Assembly (NCBI GenBank): GCA_039096225.1
Contig: JBBPEB010000032.1
Span: forward strand, 1 to 64,000
Source of the DNA: Blastocystis sp. Blastoise
Taxonomy: Eukaryota > Sar > Bigyra > Opalinata > Blastocystidae
Length of the DNA: 64,000 nucleotides
Direction of reading: 5' to 3'
Shown in pieces: positions 1 to 15,369 of this stretch. The notes beneath the pieces are model-generated. The model ran no database searches. It had not been told where the DNA came from and saw nothing but the letters and a program-made list of their open reading frames with translations. Every line of letters starts with the position of its first letter. Within the stretch, counting starts at the first letter, position 1. The position numbers were made by a program, and so were the translations under genes.

Positions 1-186
1 TATTTTATTATTATTCTATTCTATTATTATTTTATTCTATTATTATTCTATTATTATTATATTCTATTATTCTATTTATTATTATTATTCTATTTATTAT
101 TCTATTTATTATTATTATTATTCTTTTTATTCATTTATTCAAATTTTTTTTTATTTATTTATTTTATTTATTTATTTATTTTTATA
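1..186. repeat. AT simple-sequence tract
   Basis: The stretch is almost purely A and T, built from irregular TATTATT, TATTCTATT and TTTATTTATT units. It has no open frame of note and no splice-flanked exon. It lies outside the CCCTAA-type repeats, so if those mark an old chromosome end, this tract is distal to it. Confidence 0.8.
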
Positions 187-336
187 TTAAAAATCTAACC
201 CTAACCTAAAAATTATTTTATATTAACCCTAATCTATTATTTTAATATTCAATTTAACCCTAATCTATTATTTTTTTATATTAAATCTAAAACCATTATT
301 TTATATTAAACCTAACACTAACCCTAAACCCTAACC
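187..336. repeat. degenerate CCCTAA telomere-like repeats
   Basis: Several copies of AACCCTAA, CCTAACC and CCCTAAACCCTAACC are interspersed with TTATTTTATATTAA spacers. On the plus strand this is the C-rich orientation expected at a left chromosome end with a TTAGGG-type telomere. The copies are not in perfect register, so this is a degenerate or interstitial block, not a clean telomere. The last copy (about 321-336) runs directly into coding sequence with no recognisable promoter or start codon between. Confidence 0.6.
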
Positions 337-3300
337 AATCTTCTATTGTTTGGGATGATTCTAAAGCTGATAAATTATTTGATTCTAATTATAATACTCG
401 TTTTGCTACTTGGTTTAGAGCTTCTAATCCTGCTCCTCAATGGGGTGCTGGTAATCTTCAGAATTGGTCTTATGAAGTATTTAATAAATATTGTCTCGTT
501 AGTAATTTTGATGCTCCTCAAAGTGATCCTAAGAAGATTACTCTTTCTGCTTCTACTGGTAGTTGGGATAAAACTGCTTTTGAAATTATTGATGCTCAAG
601 AAAACATTGTATTTGATGGAAGATCTCAACGTATTTGTTTCTATATGCCTACTGTTACTAAAGCTTATAATATTTTCAAGATTTCTACTCTTGAAACTAA
701 TGTTGCTCCTCCTGATAATGATAGATTTTATCTTGCTGAATTAGAATTCTTCTTAATTGATTTCAATAAACTTACTATTCCTCCTCTTGATTATTCTGCT
801 TCTTCTGTTACTGGTTATACTAATTCTCAAATTACTTCTTTATATCCTACTTCTGAATATTATAGACAATTTACTACTACTCCTGCTCTTCCTGCTGGTA
901 TAACTCTTTCTGCTTCTACTGGTATTATTTCTGGTACTCCTACTGCTCCTTCTTCTGGTACTTATACTATTTCTGCTACTGGTATTACTGGTACTGCTAC
1001 TACTGTTAGTGTTACTATTACTATTCAAAATTGTGCTTTACCTAATGTTTTCTTTAAGGTAGTTTTCACTGGTATGGATGATGGTAATGCTTATCAAAAT
1101 AGTTTCTCTCTTAATAATATGGCTGGACAAGTTGTTGATAAATTAGATGCTTTCCCTAATTATTCGTCTATTGATTTAATTCGTGGTTATTGTCAACCTT
1201 CTGGTATCTATTCTCTTATTTTAAAGGATTCTTTCAGAGATGGTTGGAATAATGCTAAAGTTACTGTTTATAATTATGATGATATTATTATTCTTCAAGA
1301 TACTCTTCTTTCTGGTGAATCTCCTAAGACTTTATATATTAACGTTAACTATTTAGTTGCTTTTGGTCAAAGTTCTTGGAAGTATACTTCTACTGTTCAA
1401 TCTGGTACTGCTTGGGCTGCTACTACTTTCAGTGATGCTACTTGGTCTACTGCTCAAGCTGGTTCTTTCACTGGTTTAACTGGTACTACTGTTTATTATA
1501 GAACTACTTTTACTGTTAATAATCTTGAACAATTCTCTCTTTATGAATTATCTCTTAAGATTAAGGCTGGTATTATTGCTTATATTAATGGTAAAGAAGT
1601 TTATAGATATGCTGTTCCCACTACTGGTGTTACTTCTTCTACTTTAGCTAGTAGTGAATTTGCTAATGTAACTACTGTTACTTCTTCTGAATCTGCTCAA
1701 TATGGTAGTTTAGTTGCTGGTCAAAATGTTTTAGCTGTTGAGATTCATAGATATAGTGATGTACAAGAAACTACTTTTGATGCTCAAGTTGTTCTTCAAT
1801 TAACTGGTGCTAACAGAGTTTCTGGTGGTAGTGTTAAGACTAATGTTCCTGGATATAATACTGATCAATATCATGAAACTGAAGATATGGCTTTTGATGG
1901 AAATATTAATACTCGATATTATGGTAAGGGCTGTGGTCAATCTATTTGGTTAGAATATATTTATAATTATAATTGTAAAGAATATGTTTCTTCTGTTTCT
2001 GTTTCTCGTGCTTCTAATGGTAATCGTCAACCAACTGCTTTCATTTTATCTGCTTCTAATGATGGTATTAACTATATTACTCTTACTGGTGATTTCAATA
2101 TGACTTTTGGTGATTATATATCTTCTGCTGGTACTAGAACATATGATTTCTTTAATAAGGTTGCTTATAATAGATATAGATTCACTTTTGATATTCGTTC
2201 TTGTTCTGAAGGTGTAGAAATTGCTGAATTAGCACTTACATCTAAGAGAATTGGTACTACTTGTCCTGCTGAAGGTTCTTATAGTGAAACTATTGAAGGT
2301 GGCTATTCATTCCAAGAATGTCCTACTGGTTATACTGGTATTCAAAGAAGATTATGTAATGATGGTGTATTTGGTGATGTTGAATTCTTTTGTACTGTCG
2401 TTGCTCCGATAGACCTTTCTTATACTGCTTCTCCCTTTATTTATCATAAAAATATACCTGTTTCTCTTTCTCCTATTATAGTTGGTGCTGAATTGACATA
2501 TACTATTGATCCAGCTCTTCCTAATGGTCTTACTATTAATCAAATTAATGGTGTTATTTCTGGTACACCTACTACTTATTCTGATATTACTACTTATACT
2601 ATTACTGCTACGAATACAGCAGGTTCTGTTTCTACTACTATCATGATTTTTATAGATTTAGTTTTATGTACTTCTGAAGATAATTGGCCTCTTACTGAAA
2701 TTGGTCAAGAAGCTTCATTACCTTGTGAAGATCCTATTAATTATGAAGGATCAAGAACAAGATCTTGTCAACCTGGTTATCCTGCTGTTTGGGGTTCTAT
2801 TATTAATAATTGTGAATTAAGAATGCCAAGTATAATATATACAGTACCTACAACAATTGGATATAAGAATGTTCCTATTACACCTAATACTGCTCTTATT
2901 ACTGGAAGTAATTTAAATTCTCTTACTATATCTCCTTCTCTTCCTGATGGATTATTATTTAATCCTACTACTGGATTAATTTATGGTACACCCAAAACTT
3001 CTTCTTCTAATACTTATACTATTACTGTATCTAATTCAAGAGGAGAATCAACTGCTACTATTACTATTATTATTAGTATTATTTCATGTGTTGCTGAAAA
3101 TGGTTGGTCTGCTACAGAAATTGGCCAACAAATCACATTACCTTGTGAAGATCCTATTAATTATGAAGGATTTAGAACAAGATTATGTAAACTTGGTTAT
3201 CCTGCTATTTGGGATACTGTTATTAATAATTGTGAATTAAAGATGCCTTCAATTTCTTATAATACTAATGAAATTATTGGATATAAAAATATTGCTATTA

Positions 3301-4637
3301 CTCCAATTATGGCTTCTATTACAGGTGGTAATTTGAATCCTATTACTATATCTCCTTCTCTTCCTGATGGATTATCATTTAATCCTACTACTGGATTAAT
3401 TTATGGTATTCCTACTTCTGATTCTTCTAATAGTTATACTATTACTATTTCTAATTCAAGAGGAGAATCTACTGCTACTATTACTATTACGATAAGTATT
3501 ATTTCTTGTGTTGCTGAAAATGGTTGGTCTATGACTGAAATTGGTAACCAAATTACATTACCTTGTGAAGATCCTATTAATTATGAAGGATTTAGAACAA
3601 GATTATGTAAACTTGGTTATCCTGCTATTTGGGATACTGTTATTAATAATTGTGAATTAAAGATGCCTTCAATTTCTTATAATACTAATGAAATTATTGG
3701 ATATAAAAATATTGCTATTACTCCTATTATGGCTTCTATTACAGGTGGTAATTTGAATCCTTTTACAATATCTCCTTCTCTTCCTGATGGATTATCTTTT
3801 AATACTCAAAATGGTTTGATATATGGTATTCCTACTTCTGATTCTTCTAATAGTTATACTATTACTATTTCTAATTCAAGAGGAGAATCTACTGCTACTA
3901 TTACTATTACGATAAGTATTGTCTATTGTCCTTCTGATGATATTTGGCCTATTACAGAAAGAGGTATAACTGCTTATATTGAATGTCCTTTAGGTCAGTC
4001 AGGTATTCAAAGTCGTGTTTGTCAAAATACAGGTGTTGGTACTGCTTCTTGGCAAATTGCTGATAATTCTGAATGTTATGTATTTGCTGCCAGCGAAAAT
4101 CCAGGTGATAATAAAGTATTTATTGATATTCCTATAAAACTTGAAGGATTAACTGAAACTGCTTTTAATACTCCTTCTACTACTGAAACCTTTAGAACAC
4201 TTATTGTTCAATCTCTTACTAGTTATTCTATTCCTTCTTCTACTGTAAAGATTATTAGTGTTTCTAGTATATCTACTTATTCTGATGGTGTTTCAGTTAA
4301 TGTAAGAATAACTGCTAATGAATCTGATGAAGATAATATAAAGAATGATATAAATACTTTATTTACTGGTATTGATTCTATTCTTCTTAATGCATGTAAA
4401 ACAAGTAATGATTCTAATCTTCAAAATATTACTAATACTTCAATTAATGGAAAAATAGTATCAACAGGTAATTCTCTTTCAATTACAACAATTATTCTTA
4501 TTGTTGTTATTGTAATTCTTATTGTACTTTTGATATTATTATTTGTTCTAAAAAATATAAAGAAAGAAAAGAAATTACAACCTCACAAAAAAATAGAAGT
4601 TGAAACTGTAAAAGTTGAAAAACCTGTTACGTTATAA
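333..4637 (+). CDS. 5'-truncated type I surface protein (discoidin / Ig-like / 4-Cys modules)
   Basis: An open frame without introns runs from about 291 to the TAA at 4635-4637. The first ATG is at 645, but the 333-644 stretch is in frame, has the same codon use and aligns with an internal discoidin-like region of the paralogue at 35563-42716, so the true N-terminus and signal peptide are missing. From 645 the order is: Ig-like putative domain (about residues 46-126, ending in a SGTP turn), a CUB-like segment, a sandwich segment with YINGKEVYRY, a discoidin-like domain (about 395-530), then alternating four-cysteine modules and Ig-like domains with SLPDGL and YGTP motifs, a juxtamembrane domain, one transmembrane helix (about 1278-1302) and a 28-residue basic tail. 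Codons are strongly biased to ACT, GCT, TCT and GGT, which may reflect high expression. A role in adhesion or recognition is inferred from architecture only. Confidence 0.8.
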   Translation, partial: NQSSIVWDDSKADKLFDSNYNTRFATWFRASNPAPQWGAGNLQNWSYEVFNKYCLVSNFDAPQSDPKKITLSASTGSWDKTAFEIIDAQENIVFDGRSQRICFYMPTVTKAYNIFKISTLETNVAPPDNDRFYLAELEFFLIDFNKLTIPPLDYSASSVTGYTNSQITSLYPTSEYYRQFTTTPALPAGITLSASTGIISGTPTAPSSGTYTISATGITGTATTVSVTITIQNCALPNVFFKVVFTGMDDGNAYQNSFSLNNMAGQVVDKLDAFPNYSSIDLIRGYCQPSGIYSLILKDSFRDGWNNAKVTVYNYDDIIILQDTLLSGESPKTLYINVNYLVAFGQSSWKYTSTVQSGTAWAATTFSDATWSTAQAGSFTGLTGTTVYYRTTFTVNNLEQFSLYELSLKIKAGIIAYINGKEVYRYAVPTTGVTSSTLASSEFANVTTVTSSESAQYGSLVAGQNVLAVEIHRYSDVQETTFDAQVVLQLTGANRVSGGSVKTNVPGYNTDQYHETEDMAFDGNINTRYYGKGCGQSIWLEYIYNYNCKEYVSSVSVSRASNGNRQPTAFILSASNDGINYITLTGDFNMTFGDYISSAGTRTYDFFNKVAYNRYRFTFDIRSCSEGVEIAELALTSKRIGTTCPAEGSYSETIEGGYSFQECPTGYTGIQRRLCNDGVFGDVEFFCTVVAPIDLSYTASPFIYHKNIPVSLSPIIVGAELTYTIDPALPNGLTINQINGVISGTPTTYSDITTYTITATNTAGSVSTTIMIFIDLVLCTSEDNWPLTEIGQEASLPCEDPINYEGSRTRSCQPGYPAVWGSIINNCELRMPSIIYTVPTTIGYKNVPITPNTALITGSNLNSLTISPSLPDGLLFNPTTGLIYGTPKTSSSNTYTITVSNSRGESTATITIIISIISCVAENGWSATEIGQQITLPCEDPINYEGFRTRLCKLGYPAIWDTVINNCELKMPSISYNTNEIIGYKNIAITPIMASITGGNLNPITISPSLPDGLSFNPTTGLIYGIPTSDSSNSYTITISNSRGESTATITITISIISCVAENGWSMTEIGNQITLPCEDPINYEGFRTRLCKLGYPAIWDTVINNCELKMPSISYNTNEIIGYKNIAITPIMASITGGNLNPFTISPSLPDGLSFNTQNGLIYGIPTSDSSNSYTITISNSRGESTATITITISIVYCPSDDIWPITERGITAYIECPLGQSGIQSRVCQNTGVGTASWQIADNSECYVFAASENPGDNKVFIDIPIKLEGLTETAFNTPSTTETFRTLIVQSLTSYSIPSSTVKIISVSSISTYSDGVSVNVRITANESDEDNIKNDINTLFTGIDSILLNACKTSNDSNLQNITNTSINGKIVSTGNSLSITTIILIVVIVILIVLLILLFVLKNIKKEKKLQPHKKIEVETVKVEKPVTL
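2667..3926 (+). repeat. three 420-bp tandem units inside the surface-protein gene
   Basis: Three consecutive units start at the TGT codons at 2667, 3087 and 3507, each 420 bp (140 codons). Each encodes one four-cysteine module, with W and PCEDPINYEG motifs, followed by one Ig-like domain. Units two and three are nearly identical over most of their length; unit one is more diverged. The exact multiple of three keeps the frame. This is recent unit duplication or gene conversion. Confidence 0.85.
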
Positions 4638-5229
4638 TGCTTTTGTTTATAATTTCATATATATATATATTATTATTTTTTAATAATTATTCATGATTAA
4701 TATAATGATAATTTTTTATTGGTTTTGTTATATAATAGTCATATTAAACATTGATAAAAGTATAGTGAGTTACTTACTTTTCATATAACTATTCATATTA
4801 TTTAAATATTTATTTTTAAATATTTTTTAATAAAAATGATTTTTAGTACAGTGTCTTTCAAAATGATATTTTTTTCTGCGGTACAATTATCATACAAAAT
4901 GTGACACTTTATTAAATTTTTGATGATGAAAATTTTTTACATTTTCTATATAAAGTAATCTACAGTAGTTTTTTATGACAATCACAACAAGTGCCACAAA
5001 ATGTTAGGAAAACATTAATTATCTATTATGATTAAAAGTATTATGTAATAATTATATTGATTATCTTTTATTATTATAATCATATTTAAGAAGCAATTAA
5101 CAAAACCATTTTATATATTAAATCCATTAAGAAAATACTAAGATATATGTATATAATAAAAAAACTTTTTTCAATAAAGAAAAGAAAACAATATAAATAT
5201 ATAAACACATAATAATGTATTATCCTATT
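4638..5229. other. intergenic, convergent 3' flanks
   Basis: AT-rich sequence between the surface-protein gene on the plus strand and the TLDc gene on the minus strand, whose stop codons face each other. I see no exon, RNA gene or repeat in it. Confidence 0.6.
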
Positions 5230-6806
5230 TTATGCTCTTCCCCAGACTTCATAATCTTCTACTTTATAATTATTTTCAGAATTAGCATAATGTGTATTTA
5301 CAAATAATGATGATTTATGAGGAGTATACCTTTCTGAAAAATAAGATGCTTTACAAGAAGAATTAGTATTACTATGGCATTCATCAGATATATAGATATC
5401 ATGACAATCTCCAAATATTGGACCATAAGAAGAACGACAATATATACTAAATCTTCTATCACTATCAATATAATCATATTGAGTAGGAGAAACATCATGT
5501 TCATTACTTAATGTAAATAGAAATTCTTGAGAATAAGGTTTATTATCTATATAAAATATATTGATTAATTATATATAAATAAATAAATATACGACCTAAA
5601 CCAGATTCCCAATTTTGATCTGTATATCCTCCAAATATATTCATATGATTATTTTTACCTATATGTTTTATTATAGTAGCTGTTTCTCCTTTATTATCAC
5701 AATATCTATGAAATTTGCTTGCTAAGTAATTATGTTCACTTGCTCTATATATATAAGAATAAGAAAACATAATATAAATACCTAAATAATAATTTCCATT
5801 TCTTTTTTTCATCAAGCCAATTCACTAATGGAGTTTCAAAACATTTCTTCTTAATTATCGTTGAATCCACAAATACAGTTGGTATTTCATTCAAATATGT
5901 TTTAGCAGCTTGTCTTCCTTGATCACCAAATACACTATACATTTCATTCTCTAATAAGCTAATATCTATATTTTTACTTCTTCTTTTTTTACATAAAAAT
6001 AGCCACTTTCCATATATTCAGTAATACACTTCATATACTTATAATTCATATTCATAGACATAATATCATTTATATAATCATAATCAACATATCCATTCTT
6101 ATATTTCATTATATAATCATCCCATAAATTATTCTTCATTAAATAATTCTTAATCGTATCATCTTTCTTTTCATTAATATTTAGAGAAACTTCATCACCT
6201 TTTTCATACTGTTTTTGTTTTTCATTTCTTTGTTCTCTGCAATCTAATAATTCTATAGGAATTGGTAAATTACAAAATTCAAATAACTCAAGCAACTTGG
6301 CTTGTTCTCGAAACTCAATATGACTATAATCTACAGCTTTACCATTCAAGTGATCTAGTAAATAATACACGTATCCATCGTTTCCTCGATAGTCAAGGAA
6401 AATATTTCCATCGTTTGTTCTCAATTCTTCTTCAGATTGTTCATAAATATAGGAATAAGGGATCGAATTGATAATTGTTTTCGATAATGAAAATAAAGGA
6501 CCATTTCCAGTGAAAAGAATAAGCTCAGTATCATTAGCATCACTCGAATTCATTATTGTAGTAGTTTTTCCTTTAGTATTATCAAGAAAATGTTTCAATT
6601 TTGAGAATTTATCACTTTTTCTTTGAATACAATCATCATCTAGATTATTAAGAACACCTTGAAGTTTCTCGACAAGAATAAAGAGTCAAAGAAAGGATAG
6701 AAGTGAATCCTTCAACGATCTTCTTCATTAATTTATCTAAACCACTAACAGCTTCTTTAGCTTGATTCAAAGAATCTAAATCAAATAAAACATCTTCTTT
6801 TATCAT
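5230..6806 (-). pseudogene. BTB-TLDc protein with two frameshifts
   Basis: Three exons are visible: 6806-5782, 5744-5596 and 5546-5230, with introns of 37 and 49 nt (GTAT...TATAG and GTCG...TATAG). The product has an N-terminal helical segment, a BTB/T1-like domain, an EKKDDTIKNYL linker and a C-terminal TLDc domain (RASEHN, NIFGGYTDQNWES, SYGPIFGDCHD, VEDYEVWGRA). It is a paralogue of the gene at 12754. The frame breaks twice relative to that paralogue: near 6670-6685, where frame one ends in a stop after TSRCS, and near 5970-5990 beside runs of A, where adding one base would restore the frame. Both the TLDc core and splice sites look intact, so this may be a young pseudogene or hold assembly errors. 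BTB domains commonly bind Cullin-3; TLDc domains are linked to V-ATPase control and oxidation resistance. Confidence 0.75.
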
Positions 6807-7082
6807 TGTAAATTATGATTAAAATGAAGAAAATAAAAAAAAATGTATTTAAAACTTGCAAAGATATAATCCAAGGAATAAAGCAACATGTCAGCTATTT
6901 TTCATAATTTTCATAATCTATCAAAAAATATTGAATATATATTATTTTGTTTTCTAGATAGCCTTAAGTGATTTTAATTTATTTGAGTAAGCTTTTAGCA
7001 ATTAATTAACATATATTTTATATATACCTGTTTTTTATCATGATTCTTGAACTCATTATGTCATTATAGTTCAATTACTGCC

Positions 7083-11182
<4,100 letters not shown>

Positions 11183-12753
11183 GAATATTTAATTCTTTAT
11201 ATAAATGATTATTTCTAGCTTATATGATTATTTTTTTTTTAATAAATTTCTTGTCTTAATCATTTTTGGTTTATTAATGTATCTATAAAATATATATATT
11301 GTTTTATTAATATTATTTCTTGTTTTATTTTTAAATATTAGTGATTTAATAAAATATTAATTTAGTATTATATGTAAATGATTATTTTATATAATACTAT
11401 TTTGGGATTATTATATATTTAATTCTTTAGTATTCATAAAGGATCAACTTGATAAATATTTCTGCAGAATTCTAATTATCACGATGATATCCTCAACTAT
11501 GGATAAAAACTTTTTTAACGTTGTTTTTAAAAATAGATTAAAATTAATGACTTTCTTGATAAACAAATTAATTAATATAATAAGAAAACCAATAAGTTTT
11601 TACAGTTTATTTTGCTTACTATTTTTTATATAACATTTTTCTATTTAAGAACAGTTACTGAGAAAGTGTTATAAAATAATTAAAACAGATAATTTACTCA
11701 AACATATTTTTCATCTTCAATGTGCATAATAGTTTATAATGAAGTATTAGTATATATATTAAATAAAAATAAAAATGAATCGAATCATAATTGTATTATT
11801 ATATGTATTGTTAAGAAATATATTTTAATCAAAATAAAAAAAGAATAATCGAATATTGGTGTTTCAATTCTTATTAAGATTATTATATATTAAATATTCT
11901 TAATATAGAATATTATTTGAAAATTATACACAAATTATAGGTAAAATAAAACAATATATATTTATTCATGTATCTTTCTATTAATAGACAAGCGACATAT
12001 ATATAATACACATTTTATTATTAATAATTCTTTATTGAATAAAATATCAAAAATACTTATTCTTTATCATATATATATAGATAATTTAGTATCAATAAGA
12101 ATATGATGATATAGATGTCTTAATAAATTATTTTATAAATATAAAGAGAATAAAATAGTGTAAATTTAAAATGGCAGAATAATTAGAAGGAAATAGAAAT
12201 AAAGGAGAGATTTTTGTATCTAAAGACTACAGAAGAGATTATATTTGAGTAATAGAAATATATTGTGTAAATAAAACATAAAAATAGATAAAAATGTATT
12301 ATATTCAGCAGAAATCAGCAATGATTAAAAAGAAAATATAGTTATTCATCTCTAGATAAGCAATAATTAGTATATTTAAATATAAAGATGTATAATAAAT
12401 AAAAATAGAAATGTATCTGTTTAAAAGAAGAGACTTATAAATCAAATTGCAAATTAATCAAGAGATATATACGAATTAAGCATGTCATTATGTCTCTAGC
12501 ATCATCCAGATTTTATATTATTATTCAGTCTTTTATTTAAAACAATCAATTAGATAAAGATCCACAATGTACTTTTTATTTTAAGGAATTCTTAGCAGAT
12601 TCTAGTAGATCCTATTGAGTATTAATTATTTAATATAATATTATTAATTATAAATGAATAATAAGAGAATAATAAAGAAATAAAAAATAATTGAAAAAAT
12701 AAAAATAAACAAGGGGAAACAACTCAATTAATTTAATTATCATTATTTCATTA
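11183..12753. other. intergenic AT-rich region
   Basis: No open frame with gene-like codon use and no chain of splice-flanked exons was seen on either strand. It is the 3' flank of the BTB-LRR gene and the upstream region of the TLDc gene at 12754. Confidence 0.6.
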
Positions 12754-14132
12754 ATGGTGAAAGAAAAAGTGTTATTTGATATTGATAAATTCAATAGATT
12801 GAATGAGGATATCAATGTATATGAAGAATTGATGAAAGATGTAATTAATGTATTTGGATCAGTAATGAATCTTGGAATACATTCTGGAATGTCGATTAAT
12901 AGACTTATAAAACATATTGGAGATGATTGTATTGAAAAAGAAGGAGAAAGAAATGAATTTGAAAAGAAATGTGTTTATGAAAGTAATAATCATGAAGATA
13001 TGAATGTAAATATGTATAATAATAATGATAATGATATGGATTTGATACGATTTACAAATAATGGTCCTGTATTTCAAATATCGAAATCTATTTTAGATAC
13101 CTTAATAGGTTCTTTTATTGAAGAACAACGTGATGAAGAATATAGAACAAGCGATGGGTCTATATATCTTGATTATCCTGGAAATGATGCTTTTATTTAT
13201 TATTTATTAGATTATTTGAATGGAAAGAAAGTAGATTTTGATTCTTTATGTTATGAAGAACAATTAGAACTATTGAATTTATTTGAATTTTGTGGATTAT
13301 TGATTCCTTTAGAATTAATAAATTGTAGAGAAAGAAGAGATACTAAGAAAAAGAAATATGAAGAAGAAGATAAAGTTTCTTTGACTATTAATGAAAAGAA
13401 AAATGATATTATTAAAGAATATTTAATAAAGAATGGATTATGGAATAATTATGTAATGAATTATGATAATGGATTTATTAATTATAATCCTATAGATAAT
13501 GGTTTATATATGAATAAGAAATATGAATATATAGAATATATTACTCAATATGTGAATAATGGAACTATAGATATAGAAGAAGATAAGATAATTGATATTA
13601 ATAAAGAATTATTAGAGAAAGAAATGGTTGAATTATTTGGTGATAAAGGAAAAGAAGAAGCCAAAGAAGCAATGATTCCAGGATGGTTCAAGCAATCAAC
13701 TATTATTGATAAAGAACTTACGAAACCATTAGTTAATTGGCTTGGTAAAGAAAAGAAATGGAAATTATTATTTAGGTATTTATTATTTTATTATATTATA
13801 TCATTGTATATATATAGAGCAAGTGAACATAATTATTCTGCAAGTGAATTCCATAAATATTGTAATAATCAAGGAGAAACAGTTACTCTTATTAAACATA
13901 TAGGTAAAAATAATCATATGAATATATTTGGAGGATATACAGATCAAGATTGGGATAGTTCACGTAGTATATTTATTTTTTATTTAATTATTCAATATCA
14001 TTTATATAGGTTGGAAACCTAATTCTAAAGAATTTCTATTTACTTTAAGTAATGAACATGGTATTCCTCCTACTAAATATGATAATACTAATAGTAGTTC
14101 TGGTATATGTTGTAGTTCTTCTTACTAGGGTC

Positions 14133-14176
14133 ATGCCGCAGGTCCGGGGCCTAACGGCACCGGACCGCGGCTGCAT
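14133..14176. other. Helitron 3' terminal hairpin
   Basis: The 44-nt sequence pairs ATGC with GCAT at its ends and CCGC-GGTCCGG with CCGGACC-GCGG inside, around a small CTAAC loop, with a bulge and a mismatch. Its high GC content stands out sharply from the surrounding DNA. In Helitrons such a hairpin near the CTRR end acts as the transposition terminator signal. The spacing to CTAG is about 4 nt, shorter than the usual 10-12. Confidence 0.8.
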
Positions 14177-14222
14177 AAAATAATAACAGTTTGGTTTTTA
14201 TTTTCTTTTTTTCATTATTATA

Positions 14223-14803
14223 TATTATCTATTATATATTATTATTTATTATTTATTATTTATTATCTATTATATATTATTATTTATTATTTATTATCTA
14301 TTATATATTATATATTATATATTATATATTATTATCTATTATATATTATATATTATATATTATATATTATATATTATATATTATATATTATATATTATAT
14401 ATTATATATTATATATTATATATTATATATTATATATTATATATTATATATTATATATTATATATTATATATTATATATTATATATTATATATTATATAT
14501 TATATATTATATATTATATATTATATATTATATATTATATATTATATATTATATATTATATATTATATATTATATATTATATATTATATATTATATATTA
14601 TATATTATATATTATATATTATATATTATATATTATATATTATATATTATATATTATATATTATATATTATATATTATATATTATATATTATATATTATA
14701 TATTATATATTATATATTATATATTATATATTATATATTATATATTATATATTATATATTATATATTATATATTATATATTATATATTATATATTATATA
14801 TTA
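14223..14803. repeat. (TATATTA)n array, left Helitron
   Basis: About 580 bp of TATATTA heptamers, with TATTATTTATTATC variants at the left end. The long Ile/Tyr/Leu frames through it arise only because 21 bp is a whole number of heptamers and of codons. The right copy is about 12 bp longer, which accounts for most of the length difference between the two Helitrons. Confidence 0.9.
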
Positions 14804-14816
14804 CTTTAATAACACT

Positions 14817-14885
14817 TCTTATACTCTATATGGAGAGTTACAATCATTTATTGATTGTAATCAGGTTCAATTCCTGATATAAGAA
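14817..14885 (+). tRNA. tRNA-like cloverleaf with UUA anticodon inside left Helitron
   Basis: Acceptor arms TCTTATA (14817-14823) and TATAAGA (14878-14884) pair over 7 bp. A D-like arm CTCT/AGAG encloses ATATGG. The anticodon arm CAATC/GATTG encloses ATTTATT, giving anticodon TTA, which would read UAA. The T arm TCAGG/CCTGA encloses TTCAATT, and GGTTCAATTCC matches the RNA polymerase III B-box consensus exactly. It departs from a normal tRNA: no two-base linker after the acceptor stem, a T instead of a purine at position 37, and only three bases in the variable region. It could be a tRNA-derived relic or structural promoter. The same sequence is in the right copy. Confidence 0.45.
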
Positions 14886-15369
14886 TTAAATAAATTCTTT
14901 AAATGATATCAAAAAAACTAAAAACAATACTTGAAAGAAAATTAAAAAACTATTTTGAATCATTATACATATTATTTATTATTTTTAAAATATATTTTGT
15001 ATTTATTAATAACTAAACAACTGTTTTAAACATTTTGTGAGTTTTTAAAGTCAATAACTTTAGAAATGAGTCACAATGTGAAGAACTCTGAAGTATTTTT
15101 AATTCATAAAATTTATATAAATAAACGTAATATAATGATTTAAACTCATTTTCATACTTTTTAAAAGAATTAGAAAGCTTTAATCATAACAAAGTCAGCA
15201 TTCATTCTAACTTTGACTAATAAAACATGGTTTAAAAAGTTAATATTTCTTCAGTTGTCTCAAATACGTATTTTAATCATAAATGACTCGAAAAAGTGAC
15301 TTTTAAAGAGACTTTACCCATTCAAGATCCACTGTATCAAAACAGTTTCCTTCAGTCTTTTGATATAGT

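Noticed and set aside
375-1028. Minus-strand frames opposite the surface-protein gene
   Set aside because: They are Ser/Arg-rich shadows of the ACT/TCT-biased plus-strand codons; the plus frame has domain homology to the paralogue.
14191-14877. Long open frame rich in Ile, Tyr and Leu (also 21318-22016 on the minus strand)
   Set aside because: It is a by-product of the (TATATTA)n array: three heptamers equal seven codons, so no stop can occur. It has no gene-like composition outside the array.
14817-14885. A functional UAA-suppressor tRNA implying stop-codon reassignment
   Set aside because: All genes in the window end cleanly at TAA without in-frame TAA elsewhere, apart from one at 62313, and the tRNA-like fold lacks several conserved features.
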